Shown one piece after another: positions 1 through 9,345 of a stretch of 64,000 nucleotides of DNA. The notes under the pieces were generated by a model. That model made no database searches. It saw nothing but the letters and a program-made list of their open reading frames with translations, and was not told where the DNA came from. Each line of letters begins with the position of its first letter. Position 1 is the stretch's first letter. The position numbers were made by a program, and so were the translations under genes. The DNA comes from Paraglaciecola mesophila (GTDB lineage: Bacteria > Pseudomonadota > Gammaproteobacteria > Enterobacterales > Alteromonadaceae): NCBI RefSeq assembly GCF_009906955.1, contig NZ_CP047656.1, positions 868,001 to 932,000 on the forward strand, read 5' to 3'.

Positions 1-282
1 CCATTTCGCAAAGGTTTGAAAGATAAGGAATTTAACGGTCATGTAGCACGTTTTAGTGAAGGTGATTTCGCGTGTTTCTTTGGGTGGCCGAACTTATCTA
101 ACACAGCCAGTGGAGGCCTTTTTGGTATGCCAGCCTCAGGGATAAGAGCTGATATGCGGGTAGTTGACGTGTATTATCGCAAAGGCGATAAGCTACTGGA
201 AAATTGGGTGCTAATGGATGTACCTTACTGGCTTAAACAGCAAGGTTTGGATGTTTTAGCACGTACGACTACGTACGGCTAG
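1..282 (+). CDS. SnoaL/NTF2-like protein, C-terminal part (cut by window edge)
   Basis: The frame is open from base 1, so the gene begins upstream; the first possible start inside (TTG at 16) has no ribosome binding site. The visible 90-odd residues look like the second half of an NTF2/SnoaL-like alpha+beta cone. They end with NWVLMDVPYWLKQQG, which matches in layout the NWVNVDFPYIMQQLG of the protein at 3398-3925, so the two are probably paralogues. SnoaL-like folds bind small hydrophobic or polyketide-like ligands and include cyclases, isomerases and non-enzymatic binders; the substrate here is unknown. A hairpin follows the stop at 311-331. Confidence 0.7.
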   Translation, partial: PFRKGLKDKEFNGHVARFSEGDFACFFGWPNLSNTASGGLFGMPASGIRADMRVVDVYYRKGDKLLENWVLMDVPYWLKQQGLDVLARTTTYG

Positions 283-310
283 CCTTACGTTTATATCGAT
301 AAAAAGCAAG

Positions 311-336
311 AGGCTACGCAAAAAGTAGCCTTATTC
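311..336 (+). terminator. Probable rho-independent terminator of the partial SnoaL-like gene
   Basis: AGGCTAC (311-317) and GTAGCCT (325-331) form a 7-bp stem around a 7-nt loop, followed by a short T-rich stretch. It lies 28 bases after the stop codon. The T tract is weak, so efficiency is uncertain. Confidence 0.5.
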
Positions 337-812
337 AGATAGTATCAGCCCAAAATCAGGATATCTGGGTCGGGCTGGCTTAAAGCTGAGTATATTGTCT
401 GTGATCAACCTAATTCTCCCTCCTGCTGACACTCCTGCGGCCCCTCAACTCAGAGGATCAATCACTCAATTATCCAAACTGATAAGACCAGTCACAATGA
501 CTCAAAGTCACCTATATATACTTCGAAATCCACATTACCAACAGTTAACTTCCAACTAAAAAACCCTAAATAACCCTTAACAAACAGAACCTTATTAAAA
601 AATGGCAAGCGTTAACAAAAACTTAAAAGTTATGAATTAACAAGTCTCGAACATTTTTATTGACTTCGAAGTTATTTGAGTTGTATGTTTATAGCACAAG
701 AATTAAACAAACCAATGTGGCCTAGCGATACTTAGCGTTATATATGGTTTGAAAAGCACAGTGCATTCACTGTTATTGCAAATAAGGTTTTACAACTTTG
801 GGAACTATCACG
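337..812. other. Intergenic region upstream of the TonB-dependent receptor
   Basis: About 475 AT-rich bases with no convincing reading frame on either strand. It presumably holds the promoter of the receptor gene at 813. No operator or riboswitch was recognised. Confidence 0.5.
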
Positions 813-3221
813 ATGAAACGAGATCAACGAACGTACCATACAACATACCTGTCCCGTGCCATTCAAAGCGCACTTCTTATTAGTGTTAGCTTTTGTACAA
901 ACGCCCAACAAGAGACCTCTGAAAGCGAAGCAACTTCAACGGGTGTTGAGCGCATTGAAGTAACGGCTAACAGGCAGTCTCAGGATTTGCAGGAAGTTTC
1001 CTCCTCTGTTAGTGCGTTAAGCGCAAATGACATACTGCGCAATGGCATTGATAATATAAATGGTCTTGAAAATGTCGTTCCTGGGTTGAGAATCGGTAGT
1101 TCAGGTGGTGAAGTTCGCCCCGCTATGCGTGGTGCACGTACCAACGAGGTTGGCGTAGCTGGAACCGGCATTGCAGAACAAGTCGTTGGTATTTTTCAAG
1201 ATGGTATTTACGTGCCAACCACAACCGGTGGATTAGGCGCGTATGTGGATGTTGAGCGCATCGAGGTACTGCGCGGGCCACAAGGAACATTGTACGGAAG
1301 AAATACATTCGCCGGCAGTATTAACGTGATATCAAAACAGCCAGAACTTGGTTATACAAGTGGCTCAGCTAAATTAACCCATGGTAGCTATGACCGTTCA
1401 GCCTATGAAGCCATATTAAACTTACCCCTCAGTGATAAAGCTGCTACGCGCTTCGTAATGAGCCATGATCGACACGACGGCATGATCGAAAACCATTTTG
1501 TTCCTGGCTCTTCGGATGATTTACGTGAAAAAAATCAATTCTATTTGCGTAACACGACAAAATACGAATTCTCAGAAGATTTCACTGCCCTATTTCGGGT
1601 TGACTACAGCAAAAAAGATGCAAACTCAGAAGCAATTTGGGGCTATCAACAAATAGCCGGCTACCAAATATCTGAAACAGAGACTGGCTCTGGTATTTAT
1701 AATCCAAATGCGACTGTGACCCCAGGACACATATATAAGCCAGCAAATGCTGAACGTGATGATGAAGGTCCTTACGATGTTTATAGAAATGCGGTGTCAT
1801 TTGATAATCAAGAAGCATGGTCAGCTACCCTTACCCTTGATTGGGCTATGGAGTGGGTCAACGCTAAGTGGACTACTAACTACTCAGAGTTATCTGGCGA
1901 GCAATTTTACGACAACGATTACAGCGACGGCGGTGTAGATTTTGTGGGTGGCTTTGGTCGTCAAGACGATCAAAAAGCGTTTTCTACTGAACTACAGTTA
2001 TCGTCAGTTGAAAGTGATAGCCCCTTTTCATGGATAGCTGGCGTTTATTTGTTTTCACAAGAAGCGGATTGGGAATGGTTGTGGCCTGAAGATACAACTG
2101 GCAATGGTGAACCTGATTCAATCACTGTTCCATCATGGGGTAACCCGAACCACGATCCCCATGAAGTAGATTCTATCGCTGTATTTGGGCAAGCGCGTTA
2201 TCAAATTAACGATAGCAACCGTCTACTAGTTGGGCTTCGTTACAATAAAGACGAAAAAACCTTTACCGGTGATTCAATCCCAGATTGGGATGATTCTGCC
2301 GTATTGTGGAAATTGGCTTACGAGCTTGATGTTGCAAAAGACGTAATGGTTTATGCCAGCGCAGCGACGGGCTATCGTACAGGTGGGGCGAACGATGCGC
2401 GCGTAGTCGCACGTGGAGCAAACGCCTTGTATGATAACGAAGAAGTTATTTCTTATGAAATCGGTTTAAAAAGCTTTTTGTTTGACAACACAGTGCGCTT
2501 TAACGTGTCGGCGTTTGCTAACCAGTACGATGATGTAAAAGCACAGCTTTTTGCCGTGTCATGTAACGACACCACCACTGACCTGACGGTTGGTCAGTGT
2601 GTCGCTACAGGGGTCAGTACAACGTTTGAGTATTATGAAAACGGTGGTCAGGTTGACACCTATGGCTTAGAAGCTGATTTGGAGTGGCGTCCACTTAGCG
2701 AGCTCACCCTTAATGCAACATTATCCTTACTTGACGCCGAATTTGCAGATGATTTCGCAGTCGGTAATTCACAGCTTCAACCATTACTGGGCTTAGGTAA
2801 CATTGGTGGTCGTCAAGATATCAATGACCCGAATAGTCAGTTTAGCTTTGCAGGCTACTCCCCTGCCATGTCGCCAGATTATACCTTGGGTTTGAGCGCA
2901 CGCTATGAATATGCATTACCCAATGGTGGCTACCTTACGCCTTACCTACACGTAAACTTTGTTGACGACCATTACGCGTTCGACATTAATATTCCAGAGA
3001 CAAAAGTGGATGCCCACGCCATGGTGACGGCCCGCGTCTCGTGGGAAGTAAACGAAAACTTGAACATTGACGTCTTTGCTAACAATTTAACTGACGAAGA
3101 GGTACTTACTCGCGCGGTCGTTCAGTCGCAAGTTTTGAACGGATTGCCAATCAACTCTATTCAAGCAAACTGGAACAACCCGCGTACATACGGCGTTAGC
3201 TTGCAATACAAGTTTGAATAA
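813..3221 (+). CDS. TonB-dependent outer-membrane receptor
   Basis: About 802 residues. A signal peptide (residues 1 to about 32, ending CTNAQQ) is followed by the start of the plug domain (GVERIEVTANRQSQDLQEV), the plug motif VERIEVLRGPQGTLYGRN, a long beta-barrel, and a C-terminal strand ending YGVSLQYKFE with the usual terminal aromatic. Such receptors take up siderophores, carbohydrates or other scarce ligands using TonB-ExbBD energy. The TTG at 798 is an upstream alternative, but ATG at 813 begins a normal basic signal-peptide n-region. The ligand cannot be read from the sequence; flanking SnoaL-like genes suggest a small organic compound (inference). A strong hairpin terminator follows. 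Confidence 0.93.
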   Translation: MKRDQRTYHTTYLSRAIQSALLISVSFCTNAQQETSESEATSTGVERIEVTANRQSQDLQEVSSSVSALSANDILRNGIDNINGLENVVPGLRIGSSGGEVRPAMRGARTNEVGVAGTGIAEQVVGIFQDGIYVPTTTGGLGAYVDVERIEVLRGPQGTLYGRNTFAGSINVISKQPELGYTSGSAKLTHGSYDRSAYEAILNLPLSDKAATRFVMSHDRHDGMIENHFVPGSSDDLREKNQFYLRNTTKYEFSEDFTALFRVDYSKKDANSEAIWGYQQIAGYQISETETGSGIYNPNATVTPGHIYKPANAERDDEGPYDVYRNAVSFDNQEAWSATLTLDWAMEWVNAKWTTNYSELSGEQFYDNDYSDGGVDFVGGFGRQDDQKAFSTELQLSSVESDSPFSWIAGVYLFSQEADWEWLWPEDTTGNGEPDSITVPSWGNPNHDPHEVDSIAVFGQARYQINDSNRLLVGLRYNKDEKTFTGDSIPDWDDSAVLWKLAYELDVAKDVMVYASAATGYRTGGANDARVVARGANALYDNEEVISYEIGLKSFLFDNTVRFNVSAFANQYDDVKAQLFAVSCNDTTTDLTVGQCVATGVSTTFEYYENGGQVDTYGLEADLEWRPLSELTLNATLSLLDAEFADDFAVGNSQLQPLLGLGNIGGRQDINDPNSQFSFAGYSPAMSPDYTLGLSARYEYALPNGGYLTPYLHVNFVDDHYAFDINIPETKVDAHAMVTARVSWEVNENLNIDVFANNLTDEEVLTRAVVQSQVLNGLPINSIQANWNNPRTYGVSLQYKFE

Positions 3222-3257
3222 TGTGAAGCGCACATGCGCTTAATTAAACCACTGTTG

Positions 3258-3297
3258 AAACTGGGTAATCACAAGAGTGCATTACCCAGTTTTCTTT
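3258..3297 (+). terminator. Rho-independent terminator after the TonB-dependent receptor
   Basis: AAACTGGGTAAT (3258-3269) pairs perfectly with ATTACCCAGTTT (3281-3292) around an 11-nt loop and is followed by a T-rich tail. It separates the receptor from the next SnoaL-like gene. Confidence 0.85.
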
Positions 3298-3397
3298 CGT
3301 GGACATATACATTTACCTGCCAAGTCGAGACACTGCTGTAGCATGACTCGAGTTAGGTGACCACTTAATACATTTATCACTCTATGGGAGATATGAG

Positions 3398-3925
3398 ATG
3401 AAAGGTTCTCGTCCAGAACAAGGTATTTTAACAAAAGACAATGACTTATCAAAAACGCAAGAAACCATAGATACCATTGATTCAATGGTGGATGGGTTAA
3501 ATGATCATGATATTGACAATATGGGCCGCTTTTTTAGTGAAAGTTTTCGCTGGATGGGTAATGCGGGGTGTGGATTTAAGCAAGGATTAAAAGAATTTCA
3601 AGACAATTGGCAACGTCCTTTTCAAGCCGCATTTTCTGACAAAGTGTGTATTGATGAAGCCCGAGTAACCCAAGGAGAATGGTGTGCCGCCTTTGGCCGC
3701 CAAGAAGCCGTGCATTCTGGCACATTCATGGGGATTGCGCCTACCGGAAAGCGGGTCGAGATCCGCTACATGGATTTTTGGAAAGTAGTTGACGGTAAAA
3801 TAGTCGATAACTGGGTAAACGTTGATTTTCCTTATATTATGCAGCAGCTAGGTGTTGACCCATTCAATGGCCATGGTTGGGAAAATCGTGACTCTGGGAA
3901 AATGCCGGTGCAAAACGGCGAATAA
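3398..3925 (+). CDS. SnoaL/NTF2-like (ester cyclase-like) protein
   Basis: 175 residues without a signal peptide, so cytoplasmic. The sequence contains an SnoaL-like pattern: an N-terminal helix with DSMVDGLNDHDIDNM, a helical segment with FFSESFRWMGNAG, and a C-terminal sheet with FMGIAPTGKRVEIRYMDFWK and IVDNWVNVDFPYIMQQLGVD. The GIxPTGK...VxxxMxD(F/I)W arrangement is typical of SnoaL-like ester-cyclase family proteins. The start is supported by GGGAG about 9 bases upstream. It is probably a paralogue of the partial gene at the left edge. Because terminators bracket it, it is likely its own transcription unit. Enzymatic function is not established. Confidence 0.8.
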   Translation: MKGSRPEQGILTKDNDLSKTQETIDTIDSMVDGLNDHDIDNMGRFFSESFRWMGNAGCGFKQGLKEFQDNWQRPFQAAFSDKVCIDEARVTQGEWCAAFGRQEAVHSGTFMGIAPTGKRVEIRYMDFWKVVDGKIVDNWVNVDFPYIMQQLGVDPFNGHGWENRDSGKMPVQNGE

Positions 3926-3960
3926 ACGCTACAGCTAGCAATACCGGTTAAACTCCAAAG

Positions 3961-3988
3961 CCCGCTAAAGTAAAGTGCTTTTAGCGGG
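3961..3988 (+). terminator. Hairpin terminator after the SnoaL-like gene
   Basis: CCCGCTAAA (3961-3969) pairs with TTTAGCGGG (3980-3988). The following T run is poor, so this may be a weak or rho-assisted terminator. The roughly 300 bases from 3989 to 4291 hold no gene that I can support. Confidence 0.55.
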
Positions 3989-4291
3989 TTAGCGTATATC
4001 TTCTTTGTGGTTAAGCACATTATGCTCAATCAGTTATCTCTGGGGATAGAGTAACTTTTTAGAGCATCTTGCCCTACCCTTCTTTCAAAGCATGTTCTAA
4101 CGAATACCGACCAATCATATACCTAGTGATTGATCTGCAGCAAGTTGGCAATTTGATATTAATACCAATTCCTTAAATTGCTCCTTTTGAAAAGCATGCT
4201 CAAGGAAACTACACTGCGATAGCCGTTCGCTCCCTAGGTTGTTGCTCAGGCGACTGTATTTTATCCATTGAAAAAATGTGCTTAGTACACA

Positions 4292-5101
4292 TTATTTTTC
4301 GATAAACGCCTGTTCGATAACATAATGCCCTTGTGAGCGTGAGTTGGCTTTCATAAAGCCTTTAGCATCTAAGATACCAGCTAAATCTTTCAACATAGCA
4401 TCATTACCACATAGCATGAAACGGTCATTTTCTGGGTCGATATCCGCTAAATGCAGATCGTTTGTCAGTTTATTCGACAACAGTAAATCTGTGATACGCC
4501 CTTCATGGTGGCATAAGCCATTGTCAGTCTTTAAGCTGTTATATTCATATGGCTCCCGAGTCACGGTAGGGTAATAAAGTAGTTTGTCTTGCACAAGATC
4601 ACCAAAAAACGGATTGTTCGGCAATGACACTTCGATTTCTTGTTGATACGCTAACTCTGACGCCCAACGCACGCCATGAACCAGAACGATCTTGTCGTAT
4701 TGCTCATAAATATTGGGGTCTTGAATAATGCTCATAAACGGTGCTAAGCCCGTACCTGTGCTCAATAAATACAGGTTTTTACCTGGCTGTAAGTAACCAG
4801 GTACCAAGGTCCCCGTTGCGCGAGTAGTGAGCATCACTTCATCACCCGCCTGAATTTTCTGCAACTGTGACGTAAGCGCACCATCGGGTACTTTGATGCT
4901 AAAAAACTCAAGCTCATCAGCGTAGTTTGCGCTGGCGATACTGTATGCACGCATCAGTGGTTTACCGGCAAGCTCAAGACCAATCATCACGAATTGACCA
5001 CTTTCGAAGGTGAAAGATTTTTGTCGAGTCGTTTTAAAACTAAACAATGTTTCATTCCAGTGGTGAACAAAAGTCACACACTCTTTAATCACATTACGCA
5101 T
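4292..5101 (-). CDS. fpr: Ferredoxin/flavodoxin-NADP(+) reductase
   Basis: 269 residues. It transfers electrons between NADPH and ferredoxin or flavodoxin through FAD in the cytoplasm. Seen: the FAD-binding motif RAYSIAS at residues 51-57, the nucleotide-binding STGTGLAPF near 114-122, and CGNDAML near 220 in the NADP domain. The C-terminus is YVIEQAFIEK, like the Pseudomonas/Rhodobacter-type bacterial FPRs that end in VEK, not the E. coli type that ends in a tryptophan. A TTG start 21 bases upstream is possible, but ATG at 5101 has GAGGGAGGA at suitable spacing. FPRs of this class usually serve Fe-S assembly, haem degradation or oxidative stress responses. It is not adjacent to the P450 genes. 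Confidence 0.9.
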   Translation of the reverse strand: MRNVIKECVTFVHHWNETLFSFKTTRQKSFTFESGQFVMIGLELAGKPLMRAYSIASANYADELEFFSIKVPDGALTSQLQKIQAGDEVMLTTRATGTLVPGYLQPGKNLYLLSTGTGLAPFMSIIQDPNIYEQYDKIVLVHGVRWASELAYQQEIEVSLPNNPFFGDLVQDKLLYYPTVTREPYEYNSLKTDNGLCHHEGRITDLLLSNKLTNDLHLADIDPENDRFMLCGNDAMLKDLAGILDAKGFMKANSRSQGHYVIEQAFIEK

Positions 5102-5122
5102 TTCGCTAAATTCCTCCCTCAA

Positions 5123-5676
5123 ATTTCGCTGTTATTGTCTCACAAATACCACAATAGTAATAATTCTTATTTGCATTTAATTGTAACGACAAATGTAAAC
5201 CTTGCCATTTTCATGCACTGCTTTGCACCTTTTTCGAGCGGTCGCTCTACGAAAGATAAAAACAGATACCCCAAAGAAGAATAATCAATCAAGACACGCT
5301 GCCTATGCGATAAAATAATGCTTTGAAGCCTTAGGCAGCTGTTAAGCATGGTTGGTGGTCCGAGGCTTATCACGCATTGTTCCCGTAAGTCAAATGCGTG
5401 GTATGCACGTAAACACTGGCTTTAGCAGTGCCGCTTGGCGATGAAACAACACCGTGGCGCAATCTTTGCTGGTAATTTAGCTATATTGCATCGCTAACGG
5501 CCATGAATAGCAATGTAGAGAAATGGTCTTTAACCTATTGTTCACTATTAGCCAGCCACGTTAGATGATATAAGCATTCACAACTTGGCATTACTCATTT
5601 TCTGCGTGGGTATCATATTTGTGTATCACAAATTAGATACGCTGCGCATAGACGGAAGCAGATTGATTCGCTTCCT
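5123..5676. other. Divergent intergenic region between fpr and the GH15-like gene
   Basis: About 550 bases between divergently transcribed genes, so it should carry promoters in both directions. Reading frames here are short and lack homology-like character or ribosome binding sites. No operator was recognised. Confidence 0.5.
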
Positions 5677-5697
5677 ATGAATTACTTAGGATCTTGT

Positions 5698-8600
5698 ATG
5701 CAAAATTTAGAACTAAACACCAAACTAGACGTTTACTATCAGCAAGTTAAATCGGTCATACTTGATAAACAACACCCTGTCAGCGGCCTACTGCCCGCCA
5801 GTACCGCCATTACCATTCATGGGAATTATCAAGATGCGTGGGTAAGAGATAACGTATACAGTATTTTAGCCGTGTGGGGCTTAGCCCTAGCCTATCGCAA
5901 CGTCGATAACGACAACGGCCGTGGGTATGAATTGCAGCAACGTACCGTAAAATTGATGCGCGCCCTGCTTCGCTCCATGATGGCGCAATCAAACAAAGTT
6001 GAAGCCTTTAAAAAATCGCGTCACCCTATTGATTCTTTGCATGCCAAATATGATACCGCCACGGGTGACAGTGTGGTTGGCGATGCCGAATGGGGCCACT
6101 TACAAATTGATGCAACATCGGTTTTTTTATTGACGCTAACCCAAATGATAGCCTCTGGCTTAGATGTAATTTGGTCAGACGAAGAAGTCTGTTTTATTCA
6201 GAATTTGGTTTACTACATTGAGCGCGCTTATCGCACGCCAGATTTCGGCATTTGGGAGCGTGGTGCAAAAAGTAACAGTGGCAGTGTGGAATTAAACGCC
6301 AGCTCGTTGGGCATGGCGAAAGCGGCTCTTGAAGCCCTCTCTGGATTTAATTTATACGGTGCAAAAGGTTCACTTAGCTCGGTGATTCACGTTATCCCCG
6401 ACAACATCGCGCAATCCAACATAACCTTACGTGCCATGCTGCCTAGAGAGTCGAACACTAAAGAAATCGACGCCGCATTGCTTAGCGTAATTGGCTTTCC
6501 CGCATTTGCCGTGCAAGACAAAACATTATCAGACAAGGTCAGAAATGACATTGTAAATAAGCTAGAAGGACGTTTCGGCTTAAAACGCTTTTTACGTGAC
6601 GGCCATCAAACCGTGCTTGAAGATGAAGGCCGACTGCACTACGAAGACAAAGAATTAAAACAGTTTGAGAACATAGAATCAGAGTGGCCGCTATTTTATG
6701 CCTACTTATACTTAGACGCCATTTTCACAGACAACAAGCCTAAGATTGCCCATTATCGAGCACGACTAGATAAGGTATTGGTTGAGCAAAATGGCTTTAA
6801 ACTGTTACCCGAACTGTACTATGTGCCTCAAGAGTCTATTGATGCAGAACGCGCAGAGCCGCAATCACAAAATCGCCTACCAAATGAAAATGTGCCTTTG
6901 GTCTGGGCACAAAGTCTATTTCTGCTGGGCTCTATGTTAGAAGATGGCTTACTGCGCCCCGGTGATTTAGACCCCTTAGGACGCCGTCACGTTAAACCGA
7001 AGAAACAACCGGTAGTGCAATTGATTTTCTTATCTGAAGATGAAATGTTGCAACAAGAACTTGCAATACATGGAGTGGCAACAGAAACCTTAAACGATAT
7101 TGCGCCAGTAAAAGTCTACCGCCCAGAAGATATAGCAGCGGTGCATGGTCAAGTAGGCCGTTGTGATAGTTTAGGTCTAACAGGGCGCATACCCCGTATG
7201 CTGAAAAGCCTGACTACCAGCCGCTTCTACATGTTTAACAAGCAACGTGCGGTATGTTTAACTCCCTCATTTATGCAGCATGAATACTTTTTAAGTTACG
7301 ACATCGACTTTCTCGTGCGCCGCTTTACCAGTGAATTAAGTTACTTACACCGCAATTGGACCGAAGTGGGACGCCCAACGATGACTGTATTACTCACCCA
7401 TAATTTATTGGGTGGTGACCGCAGCTCGTTTTTCGAACTAATGGCGCAAATTGCCACAGGTGAAGTCGATGGTATACCGGTTAAACACGGCACGATGGCG
7501 CAATTAGCGCCCACTTCTACCGTGGAGCGAGTCGAGCAACTGAATGATTTAATTTTACCCAAAGAGCCCCTAAGCGATTTATTTTCGCATTCTTGTGCCT
7601 TGTCACTTGCGGGCCATCATGTGGCCCTGTCATCCGATCAAGAGCGAGAAATAGATGTGCTAAGTGACGTTGACACGTTACATGCCCGCTTAGAGCAGTC
7701 TGACAACTTGTACCAGCAAATCGCTTTGTTAAATGCCCTAAGTAAGTTGCAAAGCTTAGATACAGAAATAACCTATCAGGCACGGCAACACACGATTAGG
7801 TCATTGATTGAAGAGGTTTACCTGCAAGCAGGACGATTACGCTTATGGTCAGTGCTTCGTCACGCGTCAGGGTTACTTGAAAAAGTCGATGGCGACCTAG
7901 GATTGTCGGTCAGTGCGTTATTGGTTGCACAAAAGTTCATTCAAGTTGGCCGCGCTTACAGCGATGACTCACTGATCTCCAAACCTCTGCAGGATGATGA
8001 ATTACTGGCGAAAATCAAACAATACTGCCGAGAAGATGTACGTGATCAGGTACTGACACAAGAGGTATTACTCAGCTTAGGAATGCTCGTTAAATCACGG
8101 CCTAAGCTGTTTAGTGAGTTACTAACCGTAAGAGTAAGTTACCTAATTGTGCTGCTTACCAGCCAAATATCCCGCGAGCACAACAAAACCCCTGATGAAG
8201 CGTACGAGCACATCATGAACTTAGCGCCCTCACAGATTCAAGATCAAATTGAAGCGGTGCTTGAGGAATACCAAAACCTAACGGATTTACCTATCAAGCT
8301 CGAAGAGCTACACGCTGAGTGTCATTCCGGGAAATTAGACTGGGATCAAGACCTAGGATTAGAAGAATTATCTGAGCCCAGTGAAGGTTGGTACGTATGG
8401 CGTCAACACCAAGGTGTAATAGACAGACGTCCTGCAGGCTTCATTCCCCAAGTGTGGAGTATATTCAAGCATACAACTGGCCTAGTTATCGGTAACAAGA
8501 TGGACAAACGCAATCGCGTTGCCAGTGACATGGTGCTTAGTGATATGACTCAGGGCGAAGCGGCTTTTGCACTACTCATTGAACAAATGTTGAATAACAT

Positions 8601-8955
8601 TCAAGCGCCTGAGTATCGCCAACTCACGGTTGAGACCTTAAGCGCTTTAGGTAGTTTTTTCGAGCAAAACCCCAGCTTGCAAATCGAAGAGGCCTTGACC
8701 ATAGACGTTACAATTGGTCACGCTGTGCACCTTGCCTATAGTGATCTGCACCCTGAACGCATGGACAATTACACCGAGTTTAAAGGCCAAGCATGGGATA
8801 GCTTTTATCATCGTTCGCCAATGGAAACGACCTTCTTTATCGTCTCTGCCCTTCGCAAGTTATTAACCGTTCGCTTGGCGAAAGACAACATCAACCCAGA
8901 ATTGTTAACAGAGTCACACGCACCAGAGAGCAGCCCTGAGCAAGTGATTAAATAG
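5698..8955 (+). CDS. Phosphorylase-kinase alpha/GH15-like large cytosolic protein
   Basis: 1085 residues, no signal peptide. The N-terminal ~420 residues resemble the glucoamylase-like (alpha/alpha)6 domain of phosphorylase b kinase alpha/beta subunits: HPVSGLLPAS, then GNYQDAWVRDNVYSILAVWG near residues 45-64, GDAEWGHLQIDATSVF near 142, and VELNASSLGMAKAALEAL near 200. The remaining ~650 residues also resemble the long helical C-terminal part of that family. It may hydrolyse or bind an intracellular alpha-glucan; catalytic activity is not demonstrated by the sequence. The start at ATG 5698 is preferred over ATG 5677 because TTAGGA sits 7 bases upstream. It appears monocistronic and ends in a 22-bp duplication. 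Confidence 0.8.
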   Translation: MQNLELNTKLDVYYQQVKSVILDKQHPVSGLLPASTAITIHGNYQDAWVRDNVYSILAVWGLALAYRNVDNDNGRGYELQQRTVKLMRALLRSMMAQSNKVEAFKKSRHPIDSLHAKYDTATGDSVVGDAEWGHLQIDATSVFLLTLTQMIASGLDVIWSDEEVCFIQNLVYYIERAYRTPDFGIWERGAKSNSGSVELNASSLGMAKAALEALSGFNLYGAKGSLSSVIHVIPDNIAQSNITLRAMLPRESNTKEIDAALLSVIGFPAFAVQDKTLSDKVRNDIVNKLEGRFGLKRFLRDGHQTVLEDEGRLHYEDKELKQFENIESEWPLFYAYLYLDAIFTDNKPKIAHYRARLDKVLVEQNGFKLLPELYYVPQESIDAERAEPQSQNRLPNENVPLVWAQSLFLLGSMLEDGLLRPGDLDPLGRRHVKPKKQPVVQLIFLSEDEMLQQELAIHGVATETLNDIAPVKVYRPEDIAAVHGQVGRCDSLGLTGRIPRMLKSLTTSRFYMFNKQRAVCLTPSFMQHEYFLSYDIDFLVRRFTSELSYLHRNWTEVGRPTMTVLLTHNLLGGDRSSFFELMAQIATGEVDGIPVKHGTMAQLAPTSTVERVEQLNDLILPKEPLSDLFSHSCALSLAGHHVALSSDQEREIDVLSDVDTLHARLEQSDNLYQQIALLNALSKLQSLDTEITYQARQHTIRSLIEEVYLQAGRLRLWSVLRHASGLLEKVDGDLGLSVSALLVAQKFIQVGRAYSDDSLISKPLQDDELLAKIKQYCREDVRDQVLTQEVLLSLGMLVKSRPKLFSELLTVRVSYLIVLLTSQISREHNKTPDEAYEHIMNLAPSQIQDQIEAVLEEYQNLTDLPIKLEELHAECHSGKLDWDQDLGLEELSEPSEGWYVWRQHQGVIDRRPAGFIPQVWSIFKHTTGLVIGNKMDKRNRVASDMVLSDMTQGEAAFALLIEQMLNNIQAPEYRQLTVETLSALGSFFEQNPSLQIEEALTIDVTIGHAVHLAYSDLHPERMDNYTEFKGQAWDSFYHRSPMETTFFIVSALRKLLTVRLAKDNINPELLTESHAPESSPEQVIK

Positions 8956-8975
8956 CCCTGAGCAAGTGATTAAGT
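8932..8975. repeat. 22-bp tandem duplication spanning a stop codon
   Basis: Bases 8932-8953 and 8954-8975 are near-identical copies of a 22-bp unit beginning AGCCCTGAGCAAGTGATTAA, differing at one base near the end. The stop codon of the GH15-like gene (TAG, 8953-8955) spans the junction. Because 22 is not a multiple of three, the second copy is not in frame with the first. Confidence 0.9.
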
Positions 8976-9055
8976 AGCCATAAACTTGTTCGATTAGTTT
9001 AATTACATTCGGGCAATTCCGTTTACGACAATGACCCCGCTCAGTGAGCACATTT

Positions 9056-9087
9056 GGCACAAGGTTAACCAAACCTTGTGCCTTTTT
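9056..9087 (+). terminator. Strong rho-independent terminator after the GH15-like gene
   Basis: GGCACAAGGTT (9056-9066) pairs perfectly with AACCTTGTGCC (9072-9082) around AACCA and is followed by five T residues. The rest of the 390-base gap up to 9345 shows no gene. Confidence 0.92.
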
Positions 9088-9345
9088 ACCTTGTTCCTTT
9101 GTAAATTGAGCCAAGAATTTGCTCTTAGTAATAACCCTCAATTTCACTTCAATTGAGCTTTTCATTATTTTTTAATTGAAAAGGTTTAACCCTAGTAGAG
9201 ATATTGCCTCCTACCACTACCCGCGAATCGCTCAAGGGGAAACAGAAACTAACAATTTTCGTCAGGCTTTTTGCTTAGCAACCGAAGTAAAATATCAGTA
9301 GACTTGTTTAACGCCTTAAGACATGAGTTACATGGATGCAGTTTT

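Noticed and set aside
5123..5373. Frames of 68-96 codons between fpr and the GH15-like gene
   Set aside because: Overlap the fpr start antisense, lack ribosome binding sites and look like non-coding translation of a promoter region.
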